Assembly: GCF_014084125.1 (NCBI RefSeq)
Contig: NZ_CP048405.1
Coordinates: forward strand, 6,696,001-6,760,000
From: Streptacidiphilus sp. PB12-B1b
Lineage (GTDB): Bacteria; Actinomycetota; Actinomycetes; Streptomycetales; Streptomycetaceae
Length of the DNA: 64,000 bases
Direction of reading: 5' to 3'
Shown: piece by piece, positions 18,736 to 25,195 of the stretch
How the letters are laid out: every line of letters begins with the position of its first letter
Numbering within the stretch: position 1 is the stretch's first letter
Position numbers and translations under genes: made by a program
Notes under the pieces: generated by a model
Seen by the model: the letters and a program-made list of their open reading frames with translations, nothing else
The model's database searches: none
What the model was told of the DNA's origin: nothing

Positions 18736-19137
18736 TCACCCCGCGGCGCTCCGCCGCTGCTCGGACGGCCGCGCCAGCCGCCGGACCAGGTCGATCAGGT
18801 CCATCGGCTCGAACGGCTTGGCCAGGTAGCCGTCCACCCCCACCGACTCCCCGCGCTCCAGATCCGCCGGGGTGCAGGCGCTGACGATGGCAATCGGATA
18901 GTGACGCGTCCGAGGATCGGCCCGCAGCCGCGCGGCGGTCCGCAGACCGTCCAGCCTCGGCATCACGACGTCCAGCGTGATCACGTCCGGCTGGACCTCG
19001 CCGACGATCTCCAGACACTCCGCGCCGTCGGCGGCGGTCACCACCTCGAAACCCTCAAGTTCCAGGTTGACCCTGATCAGCTGGCGAATCACCTCGCTGT
19101 CATCGACAACCAGGACCCGCCCCGAGACGCCGGACAC
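18736..19137 (-). CDS. Stand-alone CheY-like response regulator receiver
   Basis: A receiver domain of about 133 residues with no output domain. The acidic pair is VVDDSE (12-13), the phosphorylated Asp is D56 in DVITLDVVMPRLDG, the switch Ser is in AIVSACTP and the Lys is in GYLAKPFEPMDL. Such proteins act through partner proteins or in phosphorelays. No histidine kinase is adjacent. I chose GTG 19137, giving VSGVSGRVLVVDD. No clear ribosome site precedes it, so the start is uncertain and the mRNA may be leaderless. The longer frame reaching 19347 is only the reverse complement of the tRNA gene. It lies about 200 bp upstream of argS on the same strand. Confidence 0.8.
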   Translation of the reverse strand: MSGVSGRVLVVDDSEVIRQLIRVNLELEGFEVVTAADGAECLEIVGEVQPDVITLDVVMPRLDGLRTAARLRADPRTRHYPIAIVSACTPADLERGESVGVDGYLAKPFEPMDLIDLVRRLARPSEQRRSAAG

Positions 19138-19274
19138 ATCACTGAGGGTAGGCGAAACCGTGACTCCCCGTCCGCCCTTTCCCCACTTCCACCCGAACCG
19201 GCGACCCCCCGAACCAAGAAGCCGTGCACGAGCAGCAGGCCAGGGCTGGTAGTGTTCTGCATGTCGCAAGGCAG

Positions 19275-19346
19275 GCCCCCGTAGCTCAGGGGATAGAGCA
19301 CCGCCCTCCGGAGGCGGGTGCGTAGGTTCGAATCCTACCGGGGGCA
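19275..19346 (+). tRNA. tRNA-Arg, anticodon CCG
   Basis: A complete cloverleaf can be drawn: acceptor GCCCCCG with CGGGGGC, D-arm GCTC...GAGC, anticodon stem ccgcc/ggcgg with loop CTCCGGA (anticodon CCG at 19308-19310), T-stem GTAGG/CCTAC with TTCGAAT, and discriminator A. CCA is not encoded. It reads CGG, a frequent codon in this GC-rich genome. Confidence 0.97.
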
Positions 19347-19365
19347 CTTCGCAAGAAGTGCAGCC

Positions 19366-19405
19366 AAGGCCCAGGTCAGCGGGATATCCCGCCAGCCTGG
19401 GCCTT
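19366..19405. terminator. Bidirectional terminator hairpin after tRNA-Arg
   Basis: Outer 10-bp arms aaggcccagg / cctgggcctt enclose a second palindrome, gcgggatatcccgc. It stands 20 bp after the tRNA and 2 bp past the stop codon of the convergent Cys-rich gene, so it can serve both. Confidence 0.8.
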
Positions 19406-19407
19406 CG

Positions 19408-19784
19408 TCATGCCAGGGGCGCCGCATGGCCGGCGTCCCATCTGTGACGTTCGGCTCCGGCGACTCCCGGCGGTGCGTCCGCGTCGAGGTCCACGAAGGT
19501 GCAGCCACGCAACATCCTGACCATCTGTGCGGCCAGGATCCACCGTGCCAGGCGGTCACGGGAGGACACCAGGGCATCCACCGTGGGCCGGAGCTCGGCG
19601 CCGACCGGCCGGTGGAGGCTTCCGTAGACGCCCCGACCCTGTAGTCCCTGACCCGCACGGCGACGGAGCCGCCGCGCAGGTGCGGGCAGAGCCGGGCCGA
19701 CAACCGGGCGCAGGGCAGGCACACCGGCGTATGCGTCGCAGCTACGCCCTCGGGCCAGCCGCCCCTTGCGTCGTTCGCCGCCAC
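19408..19784 (-). CDS. Small Cys-rich protein of unknown function, frameshifted
   Basis: Two overlapping minus-strand frames join into one plausible protein of about 125 residues. The first half, from GTG 19784, reads AATHTPVCLPCARLSARLCPHLRGG and carries a C-x2-C plus a later C-P-H, a possible metal site. The second half (GVYGSLHRPVGAELRPTVDA, then a helix ending LRGCTFVDLDAD) continues in the other frame to the stop at 19408. One extra base in the run of four C (19631-19634) would join them. I recognise this pattern as a recurrent streptomycete hypothetical protein found next to GntR regulators, but know no function. It is divergent from the GntR gene, 27 bp apart. No ribosome site precedes the GTG. 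Confidence 0.55.
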
Positions 19785-19796
19785 AGGAGGTCCGAC

Positions 19797-19809
19797 CTAG
19801 GACGTCTAG
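19797..19809. promoter_or_regulatory. CTAG-N5-CTAG motif between the divergent genes
   Basis: Two CTAG tetramers, rare in GC-rich DNA, flank gacgt in the 27-bp gap between the Cys-rich gene and the GntR gene. The position suits an operator bound by the GntR protein to control both genes. This is inference. Confidence 0.4.
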
Positions 19810-19811
19810 AG

Positions 19812-20589
19812 ATGAAGGAGGAGCACTATGGCCGGCGACGGCGCAGGCAGCCCAAGTACCAGCGGATCGCCGAGGCGTTGAAGGCGGCCGTCGCGTCCGG
19901 GGAGTACCGGGCCGGCAACCGGCTGCCGGGCGAGAACGACCTGGTGGCGTCCTACGGTGTGGCTCGGATGACGGCACGCCAGGCGCTCGGAGTGCTGCAG
20001 AGCGAGGGCATCGCGGAGGCCCGCAAGGGGGTCGGGGTGTTCGTCCGCGAGTTCCGGCCGCTGCGCCGACAGGGCATTCAGCGGCTTGCCCGGGAGCAGT
20101 GGGGGTCGGGGCGGTCGATCTGGTCGGCGGACACCGAGGACCGGACACTGGTCGTCGACCAGGTCTCGGTCACCGAGGGGGGAACGCCTGAGCACGTCGC
20201 CCGGGTGCTCGACCTGGAACCGGGCGCACCGGCCTGCATCCGGAGCCGGCGCTTCGTGCTCGACGGCAAGCCGGTGCTGCTGTCGACGTCGTACCTGCCC
20301 GCCGCCCTGGTCGCGGGCACCCGGATCACCCAGCCCGACACCGGCCCCGGCGACACGTACGCCCGCCTCGCCGAAGTCGGTGCGGAGCCCGTGGCCCGTG
20401 CACTTCCGCGAGGAGATCCGCTCACGGATGCCCACGAAGGATGAGGGCGCCCGGCTGGAACTGGCCGCCGGAACCCCCGTCATCGCGCTCTGCCGCACCG
20501 CGTTCACCGGAGGCGGTCAGGCCGTGGAGGTCAATGAGATGACCCTGGATGCGGCCTCCTACGTGCTGGAGTACGACTTCGACGCGTGA
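19812..20589 (+). pseudogene. GntR-family (HutC/UTRA) regulator disrupted by a 7-bp tandem duplication
   Basis: The N-terminal winged helix (QPKYQRIAEALKAAVASGEY, RLPGENDLVASYGVARMTAR) and a UTRA effector domain (RSRRFVLDGKPVLLSTSYLP) are clear. At 20387-20400 the heptamer gcccgtg occurs twice in tandem. Removing one copy restores AEPV-HFREEIRSRMP and the family ending AASYVLEYDFDA at 20589 (about 256 residues). As read, the frame ends early, losing the end of UTRA. A second oddity lies at the start: an ideal AAGGAGGAG site precedes ATG 19828, which is out of frame with the HTH. The in-frame ATG 19812 has no good site. Another one-base change near 19836 may therefore exist. Confidence 0.75.
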
Positions 20590-20611
20590 TCCGCAGCCGC
20601 CCCGCCCGGGG

Positions 20612-20983
20612 TCAGGGGCGGTTGCGGGCGGGGGTGTTGGTGCGGGCGTCGGCGTGGGTGGCGTAGCGGGGGAAGGCTTGGATCAGGCCGGTGCCGCGGA
20701 GGAGGCGGTCGATGCCGGGCTGGTCGTGGACCAGGCGGACCCAGCCGCCGAGGCGGTGGGCGCGGGCCTGGGCGGCGCGCAGTTCGCGCAGCGGGCTGAC
20801 GTCCATGAAGGTGACGGCCGTGAGGTCGACGATGACCCGGGGGACGTCCCAGCCGGGGTCGGCAGCGTCGGCGCCCTCCAGGGTGGAGCGGAAGGCGACG
20901 GCGTTGGCGAGGTCCAGCTCCCCGTGGGGGCTGACGATCCGACACCGCTCGCCGGTGGCCGTGCTGTTGACGTCGACATCCAT
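20612..20983 (-). CDS. STAS-domain anti-sigma factor antagonist
   Basis: A 123-residue protein with one STAS domain: CRIVSPHGELDLANAVAFRS, then VIVDLTAVTFMDVSPLREL. The Ser that is phosphorylated in SpoIIAA-type proteins is retained, although the surrounding sequence is DVSPL instead of the usual DSSGL. Proteins of this type release a sigma factor from its anti-sigma kinase when dephosphorylated. No anti-sigma or sigma gene is adjacent, so it probably acts on a partner encoded elsewhere, as many orphan streptomycete STAS proteins do. ATG 20983 is chosen over longer frames. It converges on the GntR gene with a 22-bp gap. Confidence 0.88.
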   Translation of the reverse strand: MDVDVNSTATGERCRIVSPHGELDLANAVAFRSTLEGADAADPGWDVPRVIVDLTAVTFMDVSPLRELRAAQARAHRLGGWVRLVHDQPGIDRLLRGTGLIQAFPRYATHADARTNTPARNRP

Positions 20984-21175
20984 CGTGACTGCTCCCAACC
21001 TGGCCTGCCTGAGAAGTGGCCCTGCAGGCGGGGCCGAGGTCCTGGACCACGCAGGCACAGCTTAGGGCCCGGTAGGGGGTTCGGCACGGAGAGTTACCGG
21101 TACTGGAGGAAGACGCCCGCGCGGGTGAGCACGCGCGTCCGAATCTGGCGGGGTCGGACCGGGTGCGCCCACAGA

Positions 21176-21205
21176 TACGTTTCTGCAGACGTACGTTTCT
21201 GCAGA
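21176..21205. promoter_or_regulatory. Tandem 14-bp repeat TACGTTTCTGCAGA, candidate operator
   Basis: Exact copies at 21176-21189 and 21192-21205 (16-bp period). Each contains the palindrome TCTGCAGA, extended to TTCTGCAGAA in the second. It lies about 190 bp upstream of the STAS start and about 70 bp upstream of the M-box promoter region. The regulator is unknown. Confidence 0.45.
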
Positions 21206-21277
21206 AGGCCCGCTCACGAACTCGGCCCGGCCGTGTCCTAACCGCGAAAAGTGGCACAGGGCGCCCTCAGCGGGGTC

Positions 21278-21283
21278 TATACT
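21278..21283 (+). promoter_or_regulatory. Candidate -10 element for the M-box transcript
   Basis: TATACT lies about 30 bp before the riboswitch core, in locally AT-richer sequence. The -35 is not recognisable at normal spacing. Confidence 0.45.
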
Positions 21284-21309
21284 GACGCCGTTCTTATTTT
21301 TGTGTCTGG

Positions 21310-21475
21310 CACCTCGTTCGGTGAGGCGTCTTCACGGACACAGGCCACTGATCCCACCCGTCGAGAGACGCTCCGGATCAGGACAGATCTCCCCGACCTA
21401 AGGGGTGATCCCAAGTGGCTTCCCCCGTCGGGGGATCACGCCGTGGAGTGCCAAAGCTCTGACGAGTTGGGGTGT
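21310..21475 (+). promoter_or_regulatory. M-box (ykoK) magnesium riboswitch
   Basis: The 5' part contains cgttcggtgaggcgtcttc and later gagagacgctccggatcagg. The 3' end contains gagtgccaaagctctgacga, close to the conserved M-box ending AGUGCUAAAGCUCU-ACGA of the Bacillus mgtE leader. Paired elements between them include a GC hairpin (tcccccgtcggggga, about 21421-21435). M-box RNAs fold on Mg2+ and shut off downstream expression. The target here is the Nramp-related transporter starting 317 nt downstream. The long intervening leader has several possible hairpins: gccct-agggc at 21723-21737, and cccc-gggg at 21766-21777 just before the ribosome site, which could mask it. I cannot decide between transcriptional and translational control. 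Confidence 0.85.
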
Positions 21476-21568
21476 ACCGGGACCGGCCTGTCGTGGTCGG
21501 TGGACCGGTCCGCTCCTTGCGAGTCCGCTGACGCGTACAGCGTCCCGGCCGGGAGGAGGCGAAAGTCA

Positions 21569-21646
21569 ATGGACTGCGACAGCAGTAGTCCGGGCCACCA
21601 TAGGCCCCTCTTCCGCCTGTCCCTGTTCTCACCCGGCACGCGGTAA
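21569..21646 (+). CDS. Possible 25-residue leader peptide in the M-box/NRMT leader
   Basis: ATG 21569 follows a strong AGGAGG (21554-21559) at 9-nt spacing. The frame encodes MDCDSSSPGHHRPLFRLSLF plus SPGTR and stops at TAA 21646. It lies between the aptamer and the transporter, well inside the untranslated leader. It begins with two acidic residues and has three prolines. Leader ORFs with Asp/Pro-rich codons tune the Mg2+ transporter mgtA in Salmonella. Whether this one is translated is untested. Confidence 0.4.
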   Translation: MDCDSSSPGHHRPLFRLSLFSPGTR

Positions 21647-21792
21647 CCACCCTTCAGCGGACGTCGAACCACCCATCGAGTGGCACCACTGCGTCGTGGC
21701 GCCCCGTCGACTGTCCGACCCTGCCCTCATGCAGGGCTTTGATGGCTGCTTCGTGTCCCGACCATCCCCTTTCGGGGGCCGGGAGGCTTGTC

Positions 21793-23457
21793 ATGACCGA
21801 GACCACTCTCACCACTGCACCGCCCACGGCGCTGCCCGCCGCCGCAACCCGCTCCGCCGTGCTCGACGAGGCGCACCTCGGCGACATCCACGGCGCCTTC
21901 GGCACCATCCGGCTCGACGACCACGCGCCGACCGGCATGTCCGCCAAGCTGCGGACGCTGCTGGCGATCGTCGGCCCCGGCCTGATCGTCATGGTCGGCG
22001 ACAACGACGCCGGCGCCTTCGCCACCTACGGCCAGGCCGGGCAGAACTACGGCACGCACCTCATGTGGACGCTGCTGCTGCTCGTCCCGGTGCTCTACGT
22101 CAACCAGGAGATGGTGCTGCGACTGGGCGCGGTCACCGGCGTCGGCCACGCCCGGCTGATCTTCAGCCGCTTCGGCAAGTTCTGGGGCGCGTTCTCGGTC
22201 ATCGATCTGCTGCTGCTCAATGCGCTGACGCTGGTCACCGAGTTCATCGGGATCACCCTGGCCACCGGCTACCTGGGGCTGCCCAAGATCCCGGCGGTGC
22301 TGCTCGCGGCGGCCATCATCATCGCCTCCGCGTTCACCGGCTCCTTCAAGCGGTTCGAGCGGATCGCCATGGCGCTGTGCGTCGGCTCGCTGCTGCTGGT
22401 GCCGCTGTACTTCCTGATCCACCCCGCCTCCTCGCAGATGGCCCGCTCCTTCGTGACGCCCGACCTGCCCGGCGGCAGCGGGCAGTTGGCCACCGTGATG
22501 CTGCTGGTCATCGGCATCGTGGGCACCACCGTGGCGCCCTGGCAGCTGTTCTTCCAGCAGTCGTACGTCATCGACAAGCGGATCACGCCGCGCTTCATGG
22601 CGTACGAGAAGGCCGATCTGTGGCTCGGGATCGTCATCGTGGTCGTCGGTGCGGCGGCGGTCATGGGGATCTCGACCGCGGCCTTCGCCGGTACCAGCGC
22701 CTTCGGCCACTTCACCGACGCCGCCGGGCTGGCCCACGGCATCGCCGCCCACGCGGGCAGGGTCGCCGGGGTGCTGTTCGCCATCGCCCTGCTGGACGCC
22801 TCGATCATCGGCGCCTTCGCCGTCTCGCTCTCCACCGCCTACGCCATCGGCGACGTCTTCGGCATCAAGCACTCGCTGCACCGGGGCGTCGAGGGCGCCA
22901 AGGGCTTCTACGCCGTGTACGCCGGTCTGGTGCTGGTGGCGGCCGTGATCGTGCTGATCCCGGGGTCGCCGCTGGGCCTGCTCACCATGGGCGTGCAGGC
23001 GCTGGCCGGGGTGCTGCTGCCGTCCGCCTCGGTCTACCTGCTGATGCTGTGCAACGACCGCGAGGTCCTGGGCCCGTGGGCCAACGGGCCGCGCACCAAC
23101 GCGTTCACCGCGCTGGTCGTGGGCGTGCTGGTGGCGCTGTCGCTGATCCTGACCGCCTCGGTGGTCTTCCCGGACATCACCGCCGGTGCGATCTTCGACA
23201 TCCTGGGCGCCTCCGGGGTGGCGGGCCTGCTGCTGGCCGGGTTCCGGCTGTGGCGGCAGCGCGGACGGGCGGTCGAGCCGATCGACCGCACCGGCCGGGA
23301 CGACTGGCGGATGCCGCCGGTGGAGACGCTGACCCGGCCGGTGTTCGCCACCGGCCACCGGATCGGCATGGCGGTGCTGCGGTCCTACCTGCTGGCGGCG
23401 ACCGTCCTGGTGGTGGTCCGGCTGGTGCAGCTGGCCCTGTCGGGCTCCGCGGGCTGA
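21793..23457 (+). CDS. Nramp-related magnesium transporter (NRMT-type)
   Basis: A polytopic SLC11/Nramp-fold membrane protein of 554 residues with about 11 helices. Nramp proteins bind Mn2+/Fe2+ through DPGN in helix 1 and MPHN in helix 6. Here helix 1 reads MVGDNDAGAFATYG (DAGA in place of DPGN). Helix 6 reads GTTVAPWQLFFQQ (APWQ in place of MPHN), so the soft-metal-binding Met is missing. Loss of that Met, together with M-box control, is the signature of the NRMT subgroup described from Clostridium and Eggerthella as Mg2+ transporters. ATG 21793 has GGGAGG 6 nt upstream. The preceding in-frame ATGs (21739, 21742) lack one. Mg2+ specificity is inferred from residues and riboswitch. Confidence 0.88.
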   Translation: MTETTLTTAPPTALPAAATRSAVLDEAHLGDIHGAFGTIRLDDHAPTGMSAKLRTLLAIVGPGLIVMVGDNDAGAFATYGQAGQNYGTHLMWTLLLLVPVLYVNQEMVLRLGAVTGVGHARLIFSRFGKFWGAFSVIDLLLLNALTLVTEFIGITLATGYLGLPKIPAVLLAAAIIIASAFTGSFKRFERIAMALCVGSLLLVPLYFLIHPASSQMARSFVTPDLPGGSGQLATVMLLVIGIVGTTVAPWQLFFQQSYVIDKRITPRFMAYEKADLWLGIVIVVVGAAAVMGISTAAFAGTSAFGHFTDAAGLAHGIAAHAGRVAGVLFAIALLDASIIGAFAVSLSTAYAIGDVFGIKHSLHRGVEGAKGFYAVYAGLVLVAAVIVLIPGSPLGLLTMGVQALAGVLLPSASVYLLMLCNDREVLGPWANGPRTNAFTALVVGVLVALSLILTASVVFPDITAGAIFDILGASGVAGLLLAGFRLWRQRGRAVEPIDRTGRDDWRMPPVETLTRPVFATGHRIGMAVLRSYLLAATVLVVVRLVQLALSGSAG

Positions 23458-23462
23458 GCGCA

Positions 23463-23487
23463 CCGGGCCCGGCGCGCCCGGGCCCGG
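23463..23487. terminator. GC hairpin between convergent genes
   Basis: Two ccgggcccgg arms around cgcgc lie 6 bp past the transporter stop and 17 bp before the end of the convergent DUF4139 gene. It could terminate both. Confidence 0.6.
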
Positions 23488-23503
23488 CCCCCGGCCCAGC
23501 CGG

Positions 23504-25192
23504 TCAGAGCGCCACCGAGCGGGCGGCGCTTATCTCGTAGGCGAGCGTCAGCACCCGGCGCTCGTCCGGGGCCAGCCGCAGCTCGTAGCGGAGCAGCCCG
23601 TCGGCGTCCGCCGACTCCGGCGGCGGCTCGCAGCCCTCCTTGGCGAGGCGGACCTCCACCGCCGAGATCTCCGACACCGGGATGCGCTCGCGGACGGTGA
23701 CGGTGACCGGAGGCGCGCCGGGCGGGGCGAACCGGGAGACGTTCAGCAGTACCGTCCGGGCGATGACGGTGCGTCCGCTGAGGCCCGAGGTGTCGCGGGA
23801 CTCCTGGACGCTGCGGGTCACCCGGAAGCTGTCCTCGCTGCCGAAGGACAGCTCCGCCTCGGCGCCGGGCGCGGTGAAGCGCAGATCGCCGCGGCCGACG
23901 AAGCCGCTGCCCCGGACCAGGTCCACCGGGCCGGACAGCAGCGGCTGCCCGGTGCCGTTGCGGAACCGCGCCACCAGCGTGACCAGCGGGGAGAGCTCCG
24001 GGGCGGACAGGTACTCGGTCCGGGCCGGGAGCGTCGCGGCGGTCAGCCGCACCCGGTGCGGACGGCCGTCGCCGGCCACCGAGACCGGCGTCGGCGCGGC
24101 CAGCAGCCGGGTCTCGCCGCCGTCGTCCACCCCGGGCAGGGCCAGCGGCCCGGGCCCGGCGTCCGGGGACATGGCCGGAGAGAAGGCCGGTTCGGCCCCC
24201 TCGGCCGGGCCCACCGACTGGATCTCGACCTCGCGGATGTCCACCTCGACAGTGCGGCGCTCCTCGGGCGTGCGGTCCACCAGGCTCAGCGCGTCCTCGA
24301 CGAAGGCGGGCGGCTCGGCGGCCTGGGCCGAACGGGCAGTGGACAGGGCGAGCCCGACCTGCGGCCAGTCCTCGCCGGTGCGCTGCCAGACGACCGCCTC
24401 GCACTCCAGCTCCAGCGCGGAGCCGTCGACGGCCAGGGTGGCACGGTAGGCGGGACGCCAAAGCGCGCAGGGCACCAGGTGCCGCAGCCGCAGCCGGGCG
24501 GCCGGGGACGCGGCCGGCACCCGGACGACCAGGTCGACGAAGGCGGACAGGACCGGCGGCCGTTCCTCCGCCGCCTCCCGTGCCGCCTCCGCCCGGGACA
24601 GCTCCGTGCGCAGCCGGGACAGCCGGCGGCCGGTCTGCCGCAGCGCCTCGGCCTGGCCGGTGTGCGCCGCGTAGGCGCGGTCCAGCTCGGCCGACCAGCG
24701 GTCGGGCTCGCCCTCGTCGGCTCCGGCCGTCTCGGCGACGTCGCGGAGCAGTTCGCCGAGGAGCTGCTCCAGCACGCCGAGGCGGCCGGCGGCCCGCCGT
24801 TCCTCGGCCTCGGCCGTGCGGACCTGGCCGGTCAGCTCGTGGATCCGGTGCTGCAGGGCGGAGTCCTCGGGGCCCGGCTCGCCGGTCGGCGGGGGCGTGT
24901 AGCGGCGGACGATGCGGGCGTCCACCACGGTCGGCGCGGCGTCGACGGCACCAGCGGCAGCGTCGGCTGTGTCGGGGCGGTCGGCGGGCGGGGCGGGTAC
25001 GAACTCGGCGCGCAGCGAGTGGTCCACGGCGAGCGGCGTGATCGGGCCGAGCCGGAGCCGGTGGATGCCGGGGGCGAGGTCGAGCAGCGCCTGGCGTTCG
25101 ACCTCGGCGCGGTCCTCCAGCAGGGTCACCGCGGTGACCGGCAGCGGGCCCTCGGTGGGGGCTGCGGTGGGGGCGGCCGTTGTGGCGTCCAT
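23504..25192 (-). CDS. DUF4139 (MuiA-like) protein, second copy
   Basis: A 562-residue soluble protein with an N-terminal DUF4140-like segment (VTLLEDRAEVERQALLDL), a central coiled-coil region (about 110-210, rich in E, R, A and L) and a C-terminal DUF4139 beta domain (ALWRPAYRATLAVDG, VVWQRTGEDWPQVGLALSTA, RFRNGTGQPLL, VTVRERIPVSEISAVEVRL). The family name comes from a mucoidy-inhibitor description; the biochemical role is unknown. There is no signal peptide. It starts 3 bp after its paralogue's stop, with CGGAGG inside the end of that gene, so the two are an operon and may form a heteromer. Confidence 0.82.
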   Translation of the reverse strand: MDATTAAPTAAPTEGPLPVTAVTLLEDRAEVERQALLDLAPGIHRLRLGPITPLAVDHSLRAEFVPAPPADRPDTADAAAGAVDAAPTVVDARIVRRYTPPPTGEPGPEDSALQHRIHELTGQVRTAEAEERRAAGRLGVLEQLLGELLRDVAETAGADEGEPDRWSAELDRAYAAHTGQAEALRQTGRRLSRLRTELSRAEAAREAAEERPPVLSAFVDLVVRVPAASPAARLRLRHLVPCALWRPAYRATLAVDGSALELECEAVVWQRTGEDWPQVGLALSTARSAQAAEPPAFVEDALSLVDRTPEERRTVEVDIREVEIQSVGPAEGAEPAFSPAMSPDAGPGPLALPGVDDGGETRLLAAPTPVSVAGDGRPHRVRLTAATLPARTEYLSAPELSPLVTLVARFRNGTGQPLLSGPVDLVRGSGFVGRGDLRFTAPGAEAELSFGSEDSFRVTRSVQESRDTSGLSGRTVIARTVLLNVSRFAPPGAPPVTVTVRERIPVSEISAVEVRLAKEGCEPPPESADADGLLRYELRLAPDERRVLTLAYEISAARSVAL

Positions 25193-25195
25193 GGT

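Noticed and set aside
19138..19347. N-terminal extension of the receiver protein beginning MPPVGFEPT
   Set aside because: This peptide is the reverse complement of the tRNA-Arg gene translated, a well-known false annotation.
19275..20600. Complete integrative element in tRNA-Arg
   Set aside because: No integrase, excisionase, Rep or repeated tRNA 3' end is present; only a GntR gene and a small protein follow.
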